Source: Cyanobacteria bacterium UBA2855
GTDB lineage: Bacteria > Cyanobacteriota > Vampirovibrionia > Gastranaerophilales > Gastranaerophilaceae
Length of the DNA: 64,000 nt
Direction of reading: 5' to 3'
Assembly: GCA_002350725.1 (NCBI GenBank)
Contig: DEFJ01000027.1
Location: 1 to 64,000 of the forward strand
Position numbers and translations under genes: made by a program. Every line of letters starts with the position of its first letter. Position 1 is the stretch's first letter. The notes under the pieces are model-generated. The model saw nothing but the letters and a program-made list of their open reading frames with translations, was not told where the DNA came from and searched no databases. Positions 8,784-18,810 of this stretch are shown piece after piece.

Positions 8784-8935
8784 AGTATGGACACGCACCC
8801 TTGCTTAGCCAAACCATATACTTAAATATTTGCCTTAAACCCTTAAATATCAAAACTTTTCGCTATATGTAAATTTTTATAAATTGTAATTGTAACAATT
8901 ATTTAATATTTCATATTTATATATGAGAGAATTTC

Positions 8936-8964
8936 TTGACTATGATTTTTGTTGGAATTATGAT
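8936..8964 (+). promoter_or_regulatory. Sigma70-type promoter of rpoB-rpoC1-rpoC2
   Basis: TTGACT (8936-8941) and TATGAT (8959-8964) are separated by 17 bases. This predicts transcription from about 8971 and a leader of about 197 bases before rpoB. Several TGTAA half-sites cluster upstream (8868-8896), but none forms a full HLR1 repeat. Confidence 0.8.
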
Positions 8965-9167
8965 TTAAGAACATGCTAAAAATATTGTAGGAGTAGTGTG
9001 CCCGTTTTATGGAAACTCCGAAATATATAAAAAAGTTTATCACCCTGAAACTCAATGACATCAAAACTTTCCGTTGGTTTTAAGAGATAAAAGGTTAACA
9101 GCCTTAAGTTAGAAAGAAAACCATTTTTTTGTAAGTACGTACACCATTTATTTAACGAGGTGATTTA

Positions 9168-12100
9168 ATGTCTAAGACAACAATAGCAAAAAGAGTAACT
9201 CCAATGGGTATTCCGCATACTCGTTTGGATGATTTACCTGATCTTATTGAAGTGCAGAAAAAATCGTTTGAATGGTTCTTAAAAGAAGGCTTGAAAGAAG
9301 AATTACTTTCTTTCTCTCCTATTAAGGATTATACAGGCAGATTAGAGTTACACTTCTTACCGAATTATACTTTCGACAACGCAAAATATACCGTTGAAGA
9401 AGCTAGAATTCATGATGCAACTTACGCTAAACAATTACGCGTAATGATTAAATTAGTAAACCGTGACAGCGGTGAAATTAAAGAACAAGAAGTTTACATC
9501 GGTGACATTCCGACAATGACCGACAAAGGTACATTTATTGTTAACGGTGCAGAACGTGTAATCGTATCACAGATTGTTCGTTCTCCGGGTGTTTACTTCA
9601 AACGTGATATTTCCCCTGCCGGAAAACGTTTGTATAACGCAACCATGATTCCTAACCGCGGTGCGTGGTTAAAAATCGAAACAGACAGCAATGATTTAAT
9701 CTATGTAAAAATAGACAAAAACAGAAAAATCCTTGCTACAACATTACTTAAAGCAATGGGTATTACGGTAAGTGAAATGGAATCTTTATTCACTCACTTT
9801 GATTTCTTGAAGAAAACTTTGGATAAAGATACAACAGAAACTACCGATGATGCTTTAATTGAATTGTATAAGAAATTAAGACCGGGCGATCCTGCTTCTC
9901 CTCAAGGTGGAAGACAAATTTTGGAATCTCGTTTCTTTGATGAAAAGAAATATGATATCGGTCGTGTAGGTCGTTATAAATTAAATAAAAAATTGAACTT
10001 GAATATACCTAAGAATCAAAGAACATTGACAGTTCAAGATATCGTAGCTTCAATTGAGTACTTAATCAATTTGACATACGATGAAGGTACTGTTGATGAT
10101 ATCGACCACTTGGGTAACAGAAGAATTCGTTCAGTTGGTGAATTGCTACAAAACCAGTTCAGAGTTGGTTTATCAAGAATTGAAAGAATAGTTAAAGAAA
10201 GAATGACTCTTCAAGATTCTGATGCTCTTACTCCGTTGAACTTGTTGAATACAAAACCGTTGGTAGCTTCATTGAAAGAATTCTTTGGTTCTTCACAGTT
10301 ATCACAGTTTATGGATCAAATAAACCCGTTGGCTGAATTAACTCACAAACGTCGTATTTCAGCTTTAGGACCTGGCGGTTTGATGAGAGAACGTGCAGGT
10401 TTTGCGGTTCGTGACATTCATCCTTCTCACTACGGACGTATTTGTCCTATTGAAACACCTGAAGGTCCGAACGCAGGTTTGATCGGTTCATTGGCTACTC
10501 ACGCAAAAGTTAATGACTATGGATTTATTGAAGCTCCGTTCTTTGTTGTAAAAGACAGAAAAGTTACGGATGAAGTAGTTTATATGACAGCGGATGAAGA
10601 CGAAAACTTCCGTTGCGCACCTGCTGATATTCAATTAAATCCTGATAATACAATTAAGGCGGATCAAGTACCTATCCGTTACAGATCTGAATTTACAATG
10701 GGTGATGCAGACAAGGTTGACTTTGTGGGTGTATCTCCTATTCAAATTATTTCTGTTGCGACATCATTGATTCCGTTTATTGAACACGATGATGCTAACC
10801 GTGCATTGATGGGTTCTAACATGCAACGTCAGTCAGTACCTCTTTTAATTACAGACAGACCTGTTGTTGGTACCGGTATGGAAGCGCGTGTTGCAAAAGA
10901 CTCAGGTATGGTTATTGTATCTGATGTTGATGGTGTGGTTGAAAGAGTTGTCGGTGAAGAAATTATTATTCGTGACAATAAAAAGAAACCTCACATTTAT
11001 CCGTTGGTTAAATATTTAAGAAGTAACCAAGATACTTGTATCACCCAAAAACCAATTGTAAGAAAAGGTGATACGGTTAAAGCCGGTGATGTTATAGCTG
11101 ATGGTGCTTCTACTAACTGCGGTGAACTTTCATTAGGTAAAAACGTTCTTGTCGCTTATATGCCTTGGGAAGGATATAACTTCGAGGATGCGATTTTGCT
11201 TTCTGAAAGATGTGTTCATGATGATATATTTACATCAGTTCATATTGAAAAATTAGAAATTGATGCTCGTCAAACAAAACTCGGACCTGAAGAAATTACT
11301 CGTGAAATTCCGAATGTATCTGAAGATGCACTTCGTCATTTGGATGAAAGAGGTATTGTTCGTATAGGTGCAAGAGTTTATGCAGACGATATTCTTGTTG
11401 GTAAGGTTACACCTAAGGGTGAATCCGAACATCCGCCTGAAGAAAAATTGTTGAGAGCAATTTTCGCGGAAAAAGCAAGAGATGTAAAAGATAATTCATT
11501 GAGAGTTCCACACGGTGAAGGCGGTAGAGTTATCGATGTTAAGGTATTTGACAGAGAAAAAGGTGATGAATTACCTCCGGGAGCAAATACCGTAATCAGA
11601 GTTTACATCGCACAAAAACGTAAGGTTTCTGTAGGTGATAAACTTTCAGGACGTCACGGTAACAAAGGTATCGTATCTCGTATATTACCGAGAGAAGATA
11701 TGCCGTTCTTACCAAACGGTACTCCTGTAGATATCGTATTGAACCCACTTGGTGTTCCTTCCCGTATGAACGTAGGTCAGACTTACGAGTTGTTGTTAGG
11801 TTTGGCTGCATACTTAACAGGAAACCACTATGAAGCTCCTTCTTTTGACGAAAGATACGGTGAAAACACTTCAGAAAAAGCTACAAAAGCTGAATTGTTG
11901 AAGGGTATCAAAGAAGCAGGATGTGATTGGGTTAACGAAGACGGTAAGGTTACATTGATAGACGGAAGAACAGGCGAACCGTTTGACAGACCGGTAGCTG
12001 TTGGTCTTTCTTATATCTTGAAACTTGTTCACCTTGTTGATGACAAGATTCACGCAAGAAGTACAGGTCCTTACTCATTAGTTACACAACAACCTTTAGG

Positions 12101-12485
12101 CGGTAAAGCTCAGTTCGGCGGACAGAGATTCGGTGAAATGGAAGTTTGGGCTTTGGAAGCTTATGGTGCTGCTTACACATTACAGGAAATGTTAACTATC
12201 AAATCCGATGATGTGAACGGACGTAACAGAGCTTACGAAGCAATCGTCAAGGGTGATAATATCCCTAGACCGGGTATTCCTGAGTCATTTAAGGTACTTG
12301 TAAGAGAATTGCAAAGTATCGGTTTGGATATTACGGTAGCGAAGAAAGATGGTGCCGAAGTTGATTTAATGACAGATATGGATGATTTAAGAAAGTCTGC
12401 TCCAAAAAGAACACTTTCTGATATCGATTCAGAGTTATTAAATATTAACTTCTTCGAAACACCAACTACCTTCGGAGATATGTAG
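9168..12485 (+). CDS. rpoB: RNA polymerase beta subunit
   Basis: Beta subunit of the core RNA polymerase. At 1105 residues it has the compact length typical of cyanobacterial beta subunits rather than the 1342 of E. coli. The rifampicin pocket is easily read (FFGSSQLSQFMDQINP, then THKRRISALGPGG) and the usual resistance positions Asp, His and Ser are the sensitive residues. PIETPEGPNAGLIGSL and the C-terminal SGRHGNKG and GGKAQFGGQRFGEMEVWA clamp motifs are intact. GAGGTGAT precedes the ATG. It is the first gene of the operon, with its own promoter; no rplJ or rplL lies upstream. Confidence 0.98.
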   Translation: MSKTTIAKRVTPMGIPHTRLDDLPDLIEVQKKSFEWFLKEGLKEELLSFSPIKDYTGRLELHFLPNYTFDNAKYTVEEARIHDATYAKQLRVMIKLVNRDSGEIKEQEVYIGDIPTMTDKGTFIVNGAERVIVSQIVRSPGVYFKRDISPAGKRLYNATMIPNRGAWLKIETDSNDLIYVKIDKNRKILATTLLKAMGITVSEMESLFTHFDFLKKTLDKDTTETTDDALIELYKKLRPGDPASPQGGRQILESRFFDEKKYDIGRVGRYKLNKKLNLNIPKNQRTLTVQDIVASIEYLINLTYDEGTVDDIDHLGNRRIRSVGELLQNQFRVGLSRIERIVKERMTLQDSDALTPLNLLNTKPLVASLKEFFGSSQLSQFMDQINPLAELTHKRRISALGPGGLMRERAGFAVRDIHPSHYGRICPIETPEGPNAGLIGSLATHAKVNDYGFIEAPFFVVKDRKVTDEVVYMTADEDENFRCAPADIQLNPDNTIKADQVPIRYRSEFTMGDADKVDFVGVSPIQIISVATSLIPFIEHDDANRALMGSNMQRQSVPLLITDRPVVGTGMEARVAKDSGMVIVSDVDGVVERVVGEEIIIRDNKKKPHIYPLVKYLRSNQDTCITQKPIVRKGDTVKAGDVIADGASTNCGELSLGKNVLVAYMPWEGYNFEDAILLSERCVHDDIFTSVHIEKLEIDARQTKLGPEEITREIPNVSEDALRHLDERGIVRIGARVYADDILVGKVTPKGESEHPPEEKLLRAIFAEKARDVKDNSLRVPHGEGGRVIDVKVFDREKGDELPPGANTVIRVYIAQKRKVSVGDKLSGRHGNKGIVSRILPREDMPFLPNGTPVDIVLNPLGVPSRMNVGQTYELLLGLAAYLTGNHYEAPSFDERYGENTSEKATKAELLKGIKEAGCDWVNEDGKVTLIDGRTGEPFDRPVAVGLSYILKLVHLVDDKIHARSTGPYSLVTQQPLGGKAQFGGQRFGEMEVWALEAYGAAYTLQEMLTIKSDDVNGRNRAYEAIVKGDNIPRPGIPESFKVLVRELQSIGLDITVAKKDGAEVDLMTDMDDLRKSAPKRTLSDIDSELLNINFFETPTTFGDM

Positions 12486-12611
12486 CGCGAGTGAGCTGAG
12501 GTCGAAGAATGCATACGGTGGCGTTAAGCCTGCGGTGCAATCCGAAGACCCGCTAAAAGCGAACGAGCAAGACTTTAATAAGTCTATAACTAAAAAGGAG
12601 AAAGAATAAAA
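12486..12611 (+). other. GC-rich structured spacer between rpoB and rpoC1
   Basis: About 75 bases after the rpoB stop are clearly richer in G+C than the rest of the window and contain small dyads: GGTC/GACC arms around 12499-12550, CGCT-AAA-AGCG (12551-12561) and AGACTT-TAAT-AAGTCT (12570-12585). No ORF with a start is evident. A good ribosome binding site (AAGGAG) follows for rpoC1. Its role is unknown; it could be a repeat remnant or an mRNA-processing or pausing structure. Confidence 0.45.
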
Positions 12612-14330
12612 ATGTCAACAAGTATTGATTATTTTGACTATATACGAATTAGTATTGCGTCACCTGAAAGGATTTTAAAATGGTCCTACGGTGAAGTTAC
12701 TAAGCCGGAAACAATCAACTACCGTACATTGAAACCTGAAAGAGATGGTTTATTCTGTGAAAGAATTTTTGGACCATCAAAAGACTGGGAATGTTATTGC
12801 GGTAAGTATAAAAGAGTTCGTCATAAAGGTATTATCTGCGAACGCTGCGGTGTAGAAGTTACGGATTCTAAGGTAAGACGTCAGAGAATGGGTCACATTA
12901 AATTGGCTGCTCCTGTTTCTCACATTTGGTTCTTAAAAGGAATTCCTTCATACTTAGGCTTGTTGCTTGATATGACTTTAAAAGACTTGGAACAGGTTAT
13001 CTACTTTAACAATTACGTTGTAATTGACCCTGCAGATTCAGAATTCAAAAAACTTCAACTTTTAAGTGAAGAAGAATATGAAGATTACATGGTTGAGCAT
13101 GAAGACAGCGCATTGAAAGTAGGTATCGGTGCCGAAGCAATTAAAGAATTGTTGGGCGAACTTGATATTAAACAAATGGCAGAAGAAATGAGAGCCGAAT
13201 TAAATGAAGGTGTTACTTCTGTTCAGAGAAAATCTAAATTAATTAAGAGATTAAGATTATTAGATTCATTGATTTCATCAGAAACAGATCCTACATGGAT
13301 GGTAATGGATGTACTTCCTGTTACTCCACCGGATTTAAGACCTATGGTTCAGTTGGATGGCGGACGTTTTGCAACATCTGATTTGAACGATTTATACAGA
13401 CGTGTAATTAACAGAAACAACCGTTTACAAAGATTGTTGGAAATGGGTGCTCCTGAAATTATCGTAAGAAACGAAAAACGTATGTTACAAGAAGCTGTTG
13501 ATGCTCTAATTGATAACGGCAGAAGAGGCAGAACGGTCGTAGGTCCTAATAACAGAGCACTGAAATCATTATCAAATATAATTGAAGGTAAACAAGGTCG
13601 TTTCAGACAGAACTTACTTGGTAAACGTGTTGACTACTCAGGTCGTTCGGTTATCGTTGTAGGTCCTACTTTGAAATTAAATCAATGTGGTTTGCCAAAA
13701 GAAATGGCTATCGAATTATTCAAGCCGTTCGTTGTAAATAAATTGATAGAAAGAGGATACGTTCAAAATATCAAATCAGCTAAGAAGAAGATTGAACGTT
13801 CGGAAGCAATAGTATGGGATATCTTAGAAGAGGTAATCGACGGACACCCTGTATTATTGAACCGTGCTCCAACCCTTCACAGACTGGGTATTCAAGCATT
13901 TGAACCTAAACTTGTAGAAGGTCGTGCAATTCAACTTCACCCGTTGGTATGTACAGCATTCAATGCTGACTTCGACGGTGACCAGATGGCTGTTCACGTA
14001 CCGCTTTCAATTGAGGCTCAAACTGAAGCAAGGATGTTGATGTTAGCTACTAATAACATTTTAGCTCCTGCTACAGGTAAGCCGATAATTACTCCGTCAC
14101 AGGATATGGTCTTGGGTATGTATTACCTGACTATTATCAAAAATCCTGATATGCCGGTTAAAGGTTACTTCTATAACTTCCAAGATGCAATTTCAGCCCT
14201 TGAGGTTGGTGTAATCGAGCTCCACGACAAGATTGTTGTTAGAGATGAACACGGCGACAGAATTGAAACTACTGTCGGAAGAATTATCTTCAACGAAACA
14301 GTTAGAAAAGCGATAGCATTATCAGCTTAA
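12612..14330 (+). CDS. rpoC1: RNA polymerase gamma subunit (N-terminal part of beta-prime)
   Basis: This 572-residue protein is the N-terminal part of beta-prime, encoded separately as in Cyanobacteria and plastids, where it is called gamma. The zinc ribbon Cys61, Cys63, Cys76, Cys79 is present, and the catalytic magnesium loop NADFDGDQM begins at residue 451. It ends in the sequence FNETVRKAIALSA, and rpoC2 starts 41 bases later with its own ribosome binding site, so the split is a genuine gene fission and not a frameshift. AAGGAG lies upstream of the ATG. Confidence 0.97.
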   Translation: MSTSIDYFDYIRISIASPERILKWSYGEVTKPETINYRTLKPERDGLFCERIFGPSKDWECYCGKYKRVRHKGIICERCGVEVTDSKVRRQRMGHIKLAAPVSHIWFLKGIPSYLGLLLDMTLKDLEQVIYFNNYVVIDPADSEFKKLQLLSEEEYEDYMVEHEDSALKVGIGAEAIKELLGELDIKQMAEEMRAELNEGVTSVQRKSKLIKRLRLLDSLISSETDPTWMVMDVLPVTPPDLRPMVQLDGGRFATSDLNDLYRRVINRNNRLQRLLEMGAPEIIVRNEKRMLQEAVDALIDNGRRGRTVVGPNNRALKSLSNIIEGKQGRFRQNLLGKRVDYSGRSVIVVGPTLKLNQCGLPKEMAIELFKPFVVNKLIERGYVQNIKSAKKKIERSEAIVWDILEEVIDGHPVLLNRAPTLHRLGIQAFEPKLVEGRAIQLHPLVCTAFNADFDGDQMAVHVPLSIEAQTEARMLMLATNNILAPATGKPIITPSQDMVLGMYYLTIIKNPDMPVKGYFYNFQDAISALEVGVIELHDKIVVRDEHGDRIETTVGRIIFNETVRKAIALSA

Positions 14331-14371
14331 CTCAAGTAAATGGAAATTAATAAAATTGAGGAAATAATATA

Positions 14372-17300
14372 ATGGAAACAACTTATACTAATTCAAAGAA
14401 GACATTAGACTTCATAAATAAACAAATGGATAAAAAGGCATTAAACCAATTTTTATCACAGATGTATTTGGAGTTTGGTGGTGCTACAACTGCTGAATTG
14501 GCAAACAGCTTGAAAAACCTCGGTTACAAGTATGCAACGAAATCAGGTACAACTATTTCAATTGCAGATTTGCAAGTTCCCGAAGTTAAGAAAGACTTGT
14601 TAAAAGAAGCAGAAGTTGAAATTGAAAAATCAACAAACAGATATTTAAAAGGTGAAATTACTGAGGTAGAAAGATATACAAAGGTTATCGATACCTGGTC
14701 AGAAACAACAGCAAAATTAACATCAAGCGTAGTTGATAATTTTGACAGATTGAATCCTGTATATATGATGGCATTCTCCGGTGCGAGAGGTAACTTATCA
14801 CAGGTTTCGCAGCTTGTCGGTATGCGTGGCTTGATGGCTGATGCCCAAGGTCAGATTATCGACTTGCCGATTAAAGCAAACTTTAAAGAAGGTCTATCCG
14901 TTACTGAATACATCATTTCATCTTATGGTGCAAGAAAAGGGCTTGTAGATACAGCGTTGAAAACTGCTGACTCAGGTTATTTGACAAGACGTTTGGTTGA
15001 CGTTGCACAAGATGTAATTATCCGTGCAGACGATTGTCATACTACTAAATCAATCAATATGAAACCAATTATGGAAGGAGAAACTGTTATCGTTCCGTTA
15101 ATCGATAGATTATTAGGAAGAACTGTTGCTCAGGATATTGTTGATGAAAATGGTAATGTTCTTGTTACAAACGGTACAACATTAGACAGAAAAGATATCA
15201 GAAAGATTTCTAAGTTGAATTTGCAAGAGCTTAAAGTTCGTTCTGGTTTGACTTGCGGTCTTGAATACGGTATCTGTCAAAAATGTTACGGTTGGGCAAT
15301 GACAACTCAAAAACTTGTAGATATCGGTGAGGCAATCGGTATCATCGCAGCTCAATCAATCGGTGAACCGGGTACACAGTTGACAATGAGAACATTCCAC
15401 ACCGGTGGTGTATTTAAAGGTTCAGGTGCTATGAAAACCGTTGAATCTGCAATTGCCGGCGAAGTTGTATCAAGTGTTAAAACAAGAGAATTAAGAACCC
15501 GTCACGGTGATGTTGTTAGAGTTTCTAACTATGAAGCAGATATTGAGGTTAAAGGTGCTAAGAAATCTGAAAAATATCACATTCCTGCCGGTTCTACAAT
15601 ATTCTTTGAAAATGGCATGAAAGTAGAAAAAGGCTTCAAACTTGCGACTTATGAACCTGTATCGCAAGGTGACGGTTCTCGTTTGACAGAAAAAGCTACA
15701 AAAGATATTACAACTGATTTGTCAGGTGAAGTAATATTTGAAGATTTCGTTGCAGACGAAAAGAAAGACAGACAAGGCAACATCTCAAGAACAACAAATA
15801 AACAAGGTGTAATTTGGGTTCTTGGCGGGGATGTATACAACCTTCCGGGCGGTTCAAAGGTTCTTGTAGAGGACGGAAAAGCTGTTAAGAAAGGTGAAAA
15901 GTTAGCTGAAACCTTAACCATTTGTGAACACGGTGGTGAAGTTCGTTTTGGGGACGACCTTGTTGTTGAAGAAGTTAAATTTGAAGGTAAGAAGATTAAG
16001 AAAATTGTTCAAGGTAAGGAAATTACTATTGTAATCGCGTCTTTAGCTCCTGATAACGCAGTGTTTGAACAAACCAAAAAAGAACAACTTTGGACTGTAA
16101 ATAAAACAGGTGAAAAATATATTGTAAAAGCTCCTGTTGATACTCCTGTTGAAAACGGTATGATTATTGCCGAATTAATCGATGATGAGTGTGCAGTTGC
16201 TTCTTCAGGTGAAATAAAATACGTTGATGTTGAAGTTGATGAAAATCAAATTATTACAAAACCGGGTTCTGTTGTATTTATTCCGGAAGAAATTCATCAA
16301 ATTTCAAAGGATGCGTCTTTGAAAATGGTAGAAAACGGCACATTTGTTACTGCCGGTACGGAAATTGTAAAAGACGTATATTGTCACATTGATGGTATCG
16401 TTGAATTTAAAGAATACAATGATATTATTCATGAAATTACCGTAAGACCTGGAGAAATCCATACATTACCTAATGTTGGTGCTTTAAAGGTTGATGAAGG
16501 TGAAGTAGTTAAGAAAGGCACTGTAATTGCTGACGGTATTAAGGCTAAAGAAACTTCTATCGTTACAATTATGGATTCTTCAATGGATGATTTGGCTATT
16601 GATGATTTGGATGAAGAGCTTGATGCAAGCTTGAATTTAGATGAAGATAGTATTTCAAATCAACCTATACAAATCCTTGTAAGACCGGTTCAAGTATTGA
16701 AAGTTGAACAAAAGAACGTATCCATCAAGTTTAATTCAACTGATGATTTGATTGATATTGTTCCGGTAACTCAACTTCAATATAAGGATGGTGCAAGAGT
16801 TCGTAACCTAGACGGTTCTACTATAACAAGAACAAGTTTGGTTTTACAAATGCAAGGTTACTTATCTCACCTTAAAGGTATGGTTGAGCTTGATAGCAGT
16901 AACAATTTAAGAATTGTTGTATTGGAAAACTTGATTGTTCGTCGTGAACAAGAAGGTAATTCTAAGTTAGCCACTTCATTACAAACTGAAATTCTTGTAA
17001 AAGACGGTGAAACAATAGATGCAAAAACTCCAATAGCAAAAACTCAAGTTCTTTCGATTAATGATGGTGTAGCATCAATCAAAAATAATGAAGCAGAAAC
17101 AAGAAGATTGTTGTTGACAAGTGAAACTTATGAAACTTCAATTAAAGTGTCAGGTAAGGCAAGTGTTAAAAAAGGAGATTTCGTAAAACTTGATCAACCA
17201 ATTACCGATAAAGGCGAAGTTTCTACTGTTTCCGGTCAGGTTATATCAGTAGGTAAAGGCGAAATAAAAGTAAGAAACGGACGTCCTTACTTAGTAAGTC

Positions 17301-18235
17301 CTGGTACAATGTTGTTAGTTGACTTAGGTGCATTAGTACTCCGTGGTGATATGATTGCATCTCTTGTTTACGAAAGACAGAAAACCGGTGATATCGTTCA
17401 AGGTTTGCCGAGAGTTGAAGAACTTCTTGAAGGTCGTAAACCTAAAGATTGTGCAATTCTTGCAGAAGAAGACGGTGTTGCTGTTATTGAAACCGATGAA
17501 GATTTGCCAAGATTGTTTATTGAAAATGAAAACGGCAGAGTTGAAATTAAATATGCAATTGATGCAAATATCATTGTTCATAACAAAGAAAAAATCACAA
17601 AGGGTCAACCTTTAACTTCAGGTCCTTTGAATCCGCATGACGTAATCAGACTTTGCGGACCGGAAGTGGCTCAGCAGTATTTGGTAGACGAAGTTCAGCG
17701 CGTATATCGTTCTCAGGGTGTAGAAATTGCTGATAAACACGTAGAGATTATCGTCCGTCAAATGACTAAGAAAGTTAAAGTTATTGATGCTGGTGATACA
17801 AAACTTCTTCCTGGAGAATTAGTTGAAATGCAAGTATTCGAAAGAGAAAATGAAGAAGCTGTTAAAAACGAAGGTACTCCGGCAACTTGTGAATACATGT
17901 TGTTAGGTATTACAAAGGCTTCATTGAATACGGAAAGCTTCATTTCAGCAGCATCATTCCAGGAAACAACAAGAATTCTGACCGAAGCAGCTGTCGAAGG
18001 TAAGAAAGATATGTTGAGAGGTTTGAAAGAAAACGTTATTATCGGTCGTTTGATTCCGGCAGGTACAGGTTTCCACCACTTGTCAAATGCAAACGAAGAG
18101 AAAGAACGTGAAGCAAGAAAACGTGCAGTTGCGCAGAGAAATCAAGCAAGAAAACCGTCAGCGATTTTGGAAGAAATCGAAGGTATGTTCGGTGCTCCTG
18201 ACTTGACTATCGACGACAACGGTATACAAGAGTAG
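14372..18235 (+). CDS. rpoC2: RNA polymerase beta-prime subunit (C-terminal part)
   Basis: This 1287-residue protein completes beta-prime. It starts just before the bridge-helix region, contains the second zinc site (Cys in DDCHTT near residue 222; CGLEYGICQKC near 294-304), and the trigger-loop region IGIIAAQSIGEPGTQLTMRTFHTGG. Between about residues 350 and 1000 lies a long run of beta-rich repeats (GEVV..., PVxxGxxI), corresponding to the large SI3 insertion known from cyanobacterial RpoC2. The C-terminal GEPL-like conserved end (VQRVYRSQGVEIADKHVE, LLGITKASLNTESFISAASFQETTRIL) is intact. GAGGAAA precedes the ATG. Confidence 0.97.
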   Translation: METTYTNSKKTLDFINKQMDKKALNQFLSQMYLEFGGATTAELANSLKNLGYKYATKSGTTISIADLQVPEVKKDLLKEAEVEIEKSTNRYLKGEITEVERYTKVIDTWSETTAKLTSSVVDNFDRLNPVYMMAFSGARGNLSQVSQLVGMRGLMADAQGQIIDLPIKANFKEGLSVTEYIISSYGARKGLVDTALKTADSGYLTRRLVDVAQDVIIRADDCHTTKSINMKPIMEGETVIVPLIDRLLGRTVAQDIVDENGNVLVTNGTTLDRKDIRKISKLNLQELKVRSGLTCGLEYGICQKCYGWAMTTQKLVDIGEAIGIIAAQSIGEPGTQLTMRTFHTGGVFKGSGAMKTVESAIAGEVVSSVKTRELRTRHGDVVRVSNYEADIEVKGAKKSEKYHIPAGSTIFFENGMKVEKGFKLATYEPVSQGDGSRLTEKATKDITTDLSGEVIFEDFVADEKKDRQGNISRTTNKQGVIWVLGGDVYNLPGGSKVLVEDGKAVKKGEKLAETLTICEHGGEVRFGDDLVVEEVKFEGKKIKKIVQGKEITIVIASLAPDNAVFEQTKKEQLWTVNKTGEKYIVKAPVDTPVENGMIIAELIDDECAVASSGEIKYVDVEVDENQIITKPGSVVFIPEEIHQISKDASLKMVENGTFVTAGTEIVKDVYCHIDGIVEFKEYNDIIHEITVRPGEIHTLPNVGALKVDEGEVVKKGTVIADGIKAKETSIVTIMDSSMDDLAIDDLDEELDASLNLDEDSISNQPIQILVRPVQVLKVEQKNVSIKFNSTDDLIDIVPVTQLQYKDGARVRNLDGSTITRTSLVLQMQGYLSHLKGMVELDSSNNLRIVVLENLIVRREQEGNSKLATSLQTEILVKDGETIDAKTPIAKTQVLSINDGVASIKNNEAETRRLLLTSETYETSIKVSGKASVKKGDFVKLDQPITDKGEVSTVSGQVISVGKGEIKVRNGRPYLVSPGTMLLVDLGALVLRGDMIASLVYERQKTGDIVQGLPRVEELLEGRKPKDCAILAEEDGVAVIETDEDLPRLFIENENGRVEIKYAIDANIIVHNKEKITKGQPLTSGPLNPHDVIRLCGPEVAQQYLVDEVQRVYRSQGVEIADKHVEIIVRQMTKKVKVIDAGDTKLLPGELVEMQVFERENEEAVKNEGTPATCEYMLLGITKASLNTESFISAASFQETTRILTEAAVEGKKDMLRGLKENVIIGRLIPAGTGFHHLSNANEEKEREARKRAVAQRNQARKPSAILEEIEGMFGAPDLTIDDNGIQE

Positions 18236-18252
18236 TAAAGCTCAAATAAATT

Positions 18253-18284
18253 AAATACGGTGCATTTAATGCGCCGTATTTTTA
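18253..18284 (+). terminator. Terminator of the rpoB operon
   Basis: AAATACGGTGCAT-TTA-ATGCGCCGTATTT with a T-tract, starting 18 bases after the rpoC2 stop. Confidence 0.85.
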
Positions 18285-18290
18285 TAAGAG

Positions 18291-18319
18291 AAAAGGCGGT
18301 ATAAATATTACCGCCTTTT
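18291..18319 (-). terminator. Terminator of speD
   Basis: AAAAGGCGGTA and TACCGCCTTTT form an 11-base-pair stem around a 7-base loop. On the minus strand it lies 23 bases past the speD stop and ends in Ts. Confidence 0.8.
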
Positions 18320-18341
18320 CTACATCATTCTTTTATTTATA

Positions 18342-18794
18342 TTAGTCTATAGATTGCTGCATAATTTCAAAAGGTTTTTCCATAACCTTCATTGTTGCTT
18401 CATCTATAATTCCGCGTTTTAATTCTGTAAATGTTGCTTTTTTAGAATTGAATTTTTTCTTTAAAAATTCATATGAAATTTTAGGATCACATTTTTCACC
18501 GCATGTGAACAAATCAACTGCTGCATATCCTAATTCCGGCCAAGTATGAATGGCTAAATGGCTCTCTGAAATAATAACTACACCTGAAACTCCATAAGGA
18601 TTAAACATATGGAAACATTTTTGAACTATTGTTGCACCGCACTCTAAAGCTGCATCAACCATATATTTTTCTACTTTATCAATACTGTTTAGGGTATTTG
18701 GGTCACAATCAAAAAACTCAGCTAAAACATGCTGTCCTAAATGAATTTCTTTTCTTCCGTTCTGAAATGCGGTAAATGGTGAAGTTATTGCCAA
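18342..18794 (-). CDS. speD: S-adenosylmethionine decarboxylase proenzyme
   Basis: Provides the aminopropyl donor for spermidine synthesis. The 150-residue proenzyme is of the short prokaryotic (Bacillus/Thermotoga) type and has the self-cleavage motif SESHLAIHTWPE, with Ser78 the predicted pyruvoyl residue and conserved Cys and His downstream (FTCGEKC). The start is unusual: TTG at 18794 has AAAGGAGG eight bases upstream, whereas the nearer ATG at 18799 is only three bases from that site and opens a four-codon frame (MNWQ, stop) that overlaps the TTG start. Together with the decarboxylase at 42492 it implies polyamine synthesis. Confidence 0.93.
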   Translation of the reverse strand: MAITSPFTAFQNGRKEIHLGQHVLAEFFDCDPNTLNSIDKVEKYMVDAALECGATIVQKCFHMFNPYGVSGVVIISESHLAIHTWPELGYAAVDLFTCGEKCDPKISYEFLKKKFNSKKATFTELKRGIIDEATMKVMEKPFEIMQQSID

Positions 18795-18810
18795 TTCATG
18801 TGCCTCCTTT

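Noticed and set aside
8866..8896. HLR1 site upstream of the rpoB promoter
   Set aside because: Several TGTAA half-sites cluster here, but the only pair with a ten-base period has a mismatch (TATAA).
14331..14371. Frameshift between rpoC1 and rpoC2
   Set aside because: The rpoC2 part has its own ribosome binding site and ATG, and the break is at the position known for cyanobacterial rpoC fission.
18797..18799. ATG as the speD start
   Set aside because: It reaches a stop after four codons and is too close to the ribosome binding site; TTG at 18794 is in the speD frame at ideal spacing.
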